Assembly (NCBI GenBank): GCA_900549685.1 | Contig: UROX01000134.1 | Span: 1 to 7,094 of the forward strand | Reading direction: 5' to 3' | DNA from: an uncultured Alistipes sp. | GTDB lineage: Bacteria > Bacteroidota > Bacteroidia > Bacteroidales > Rikenellaceae | DNA: 7,094 nt | Shown: in pieces, positions 6,993 to 7,094 of the stretch | Position numbering within the stretch: position 1 is the first letter of the stretch | Layout of the letters: every line of letters starts with the position of its first letter | The notes under the pieces: generated by a model | What the model was told of the DNA's origin: nothing | Database searches by the model: none | What the model saw: only the letters and a program-made list of their open reading frames with translations | Translations under genes and position numbers: made by a program

Positions 6993-7094
6993 TTATTTGT
7001 TGTTGAAAACACGTCGATAACCGCTCGATAAAGTGTTCAAGAGATTCGCCGTTTTTCTTCGAACATGGGTTATATCAGAGTGTAAATATCTGTT
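6993..7094 (-). CDS. Possible C-terminal tail of a minus-strand gene entering from the right edge
   Basis: A minus-strand frame is open from the window edge to a TAA at 6993-6995 and gives 33 residues ending LLNTLSSGYRRVFNNK. The composition looks protein-like, with Arg/Lys/Asn-rich and regular hydrophobic positions, and the AT-leaning codons are like those of the PH-domain gene. A 33-codon open frame is common by chance, and I recognise no family. If real, it lies in the same direction as the PH-domain gene, about 190 bases upstream of that gene's promoter. Confidence 0.25.
   Translation of the reverse strand, partial: NRYLHSDITHVRRKTANLLNTLSSGYRRVFNNK
7014..7031. repeat. Two TCGATAA direct repeats 11 bases apart
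   Basis: TCGATAA occurs at 7014-7020 and 7025-7031, about one helical turn apart, as sites for a regulator often are. The copies are short and could be chance. They also fall inside the possible gene tail on the minus strand. Confidence 0.35.

Noticed and set aside
1..7094. Search for a CRISPR array, phage or transposon, toxin-antitoxin pair, or polysaccharide-utilisation cluster
   Set aside because: I see no regularly spaced repeats, transposase or integrase motifs, paired small genes, or SusC/SusD-like proteins. The genes present do not form a recognisable or novel multi-gene system.

Overview
The window looks like chromosomal DNA from a GC-rich member of the Bacteroidales, possibly an Alistipes-like Rikenellaceae. 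Three things suggest this. The UvrA protein resembles Bacteroidota UvrA as I remember it. Both strong gene starts lack a Shine-Dalgarno sequence. The promoter at 6770-6800 matches the Bacteroidota pattern TTTG-N19-TAnnTTTG exactly. The genus is a guess from base composition and protein style.

Layout. Positions 1-2466 (+) carry most of uvrA, the damage-recognition ATPase of nucleotide excision repair, with its N-terminus cut off by the window edge. Positions 2467-2890 are a non-coding gap with three hairpins; one follows uvrA and one lies about 100 bases before the next gene. Positions 2891-5704 (+) encode a secreted 937-residue enzyme of the glycoside hydrolase family 2 (GH2) type, followed by a strong intrinsic terminator at 5811-5849. 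Positions 5850-6299 hold no convincing gene but contain two perfect 10-bp inverted repeats. Positions 6300-6728 (-) encode a small, AT-rich membrane protein with a bacterial PH-type domain, driven by the promoter above. The remaining bases hold little that can be supported, except a possible C-terminal tail of another minus-strand gene entering from the right edge.

How the genes relate. They do not look like one system. uvrA is housekeeping DNA repair. The GH2 enzyme probably trims a glycan in the periplasm or at the cell surface; no SusC/SusD pair or other polysaccharide-utilisation gene is visible. The PH-domain gene converges on the GH2 gene and has its own transcription signals and clearly lower GC. 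I see no CRISPR array, tRNA, rRNA, insertion sequence or defence system. The points most worth checking are the non-canonical active-site motif of the GH2 enzyme, the two inverted repeats in the 5850-6299 gap, and the composition break at the PH-domain gene.
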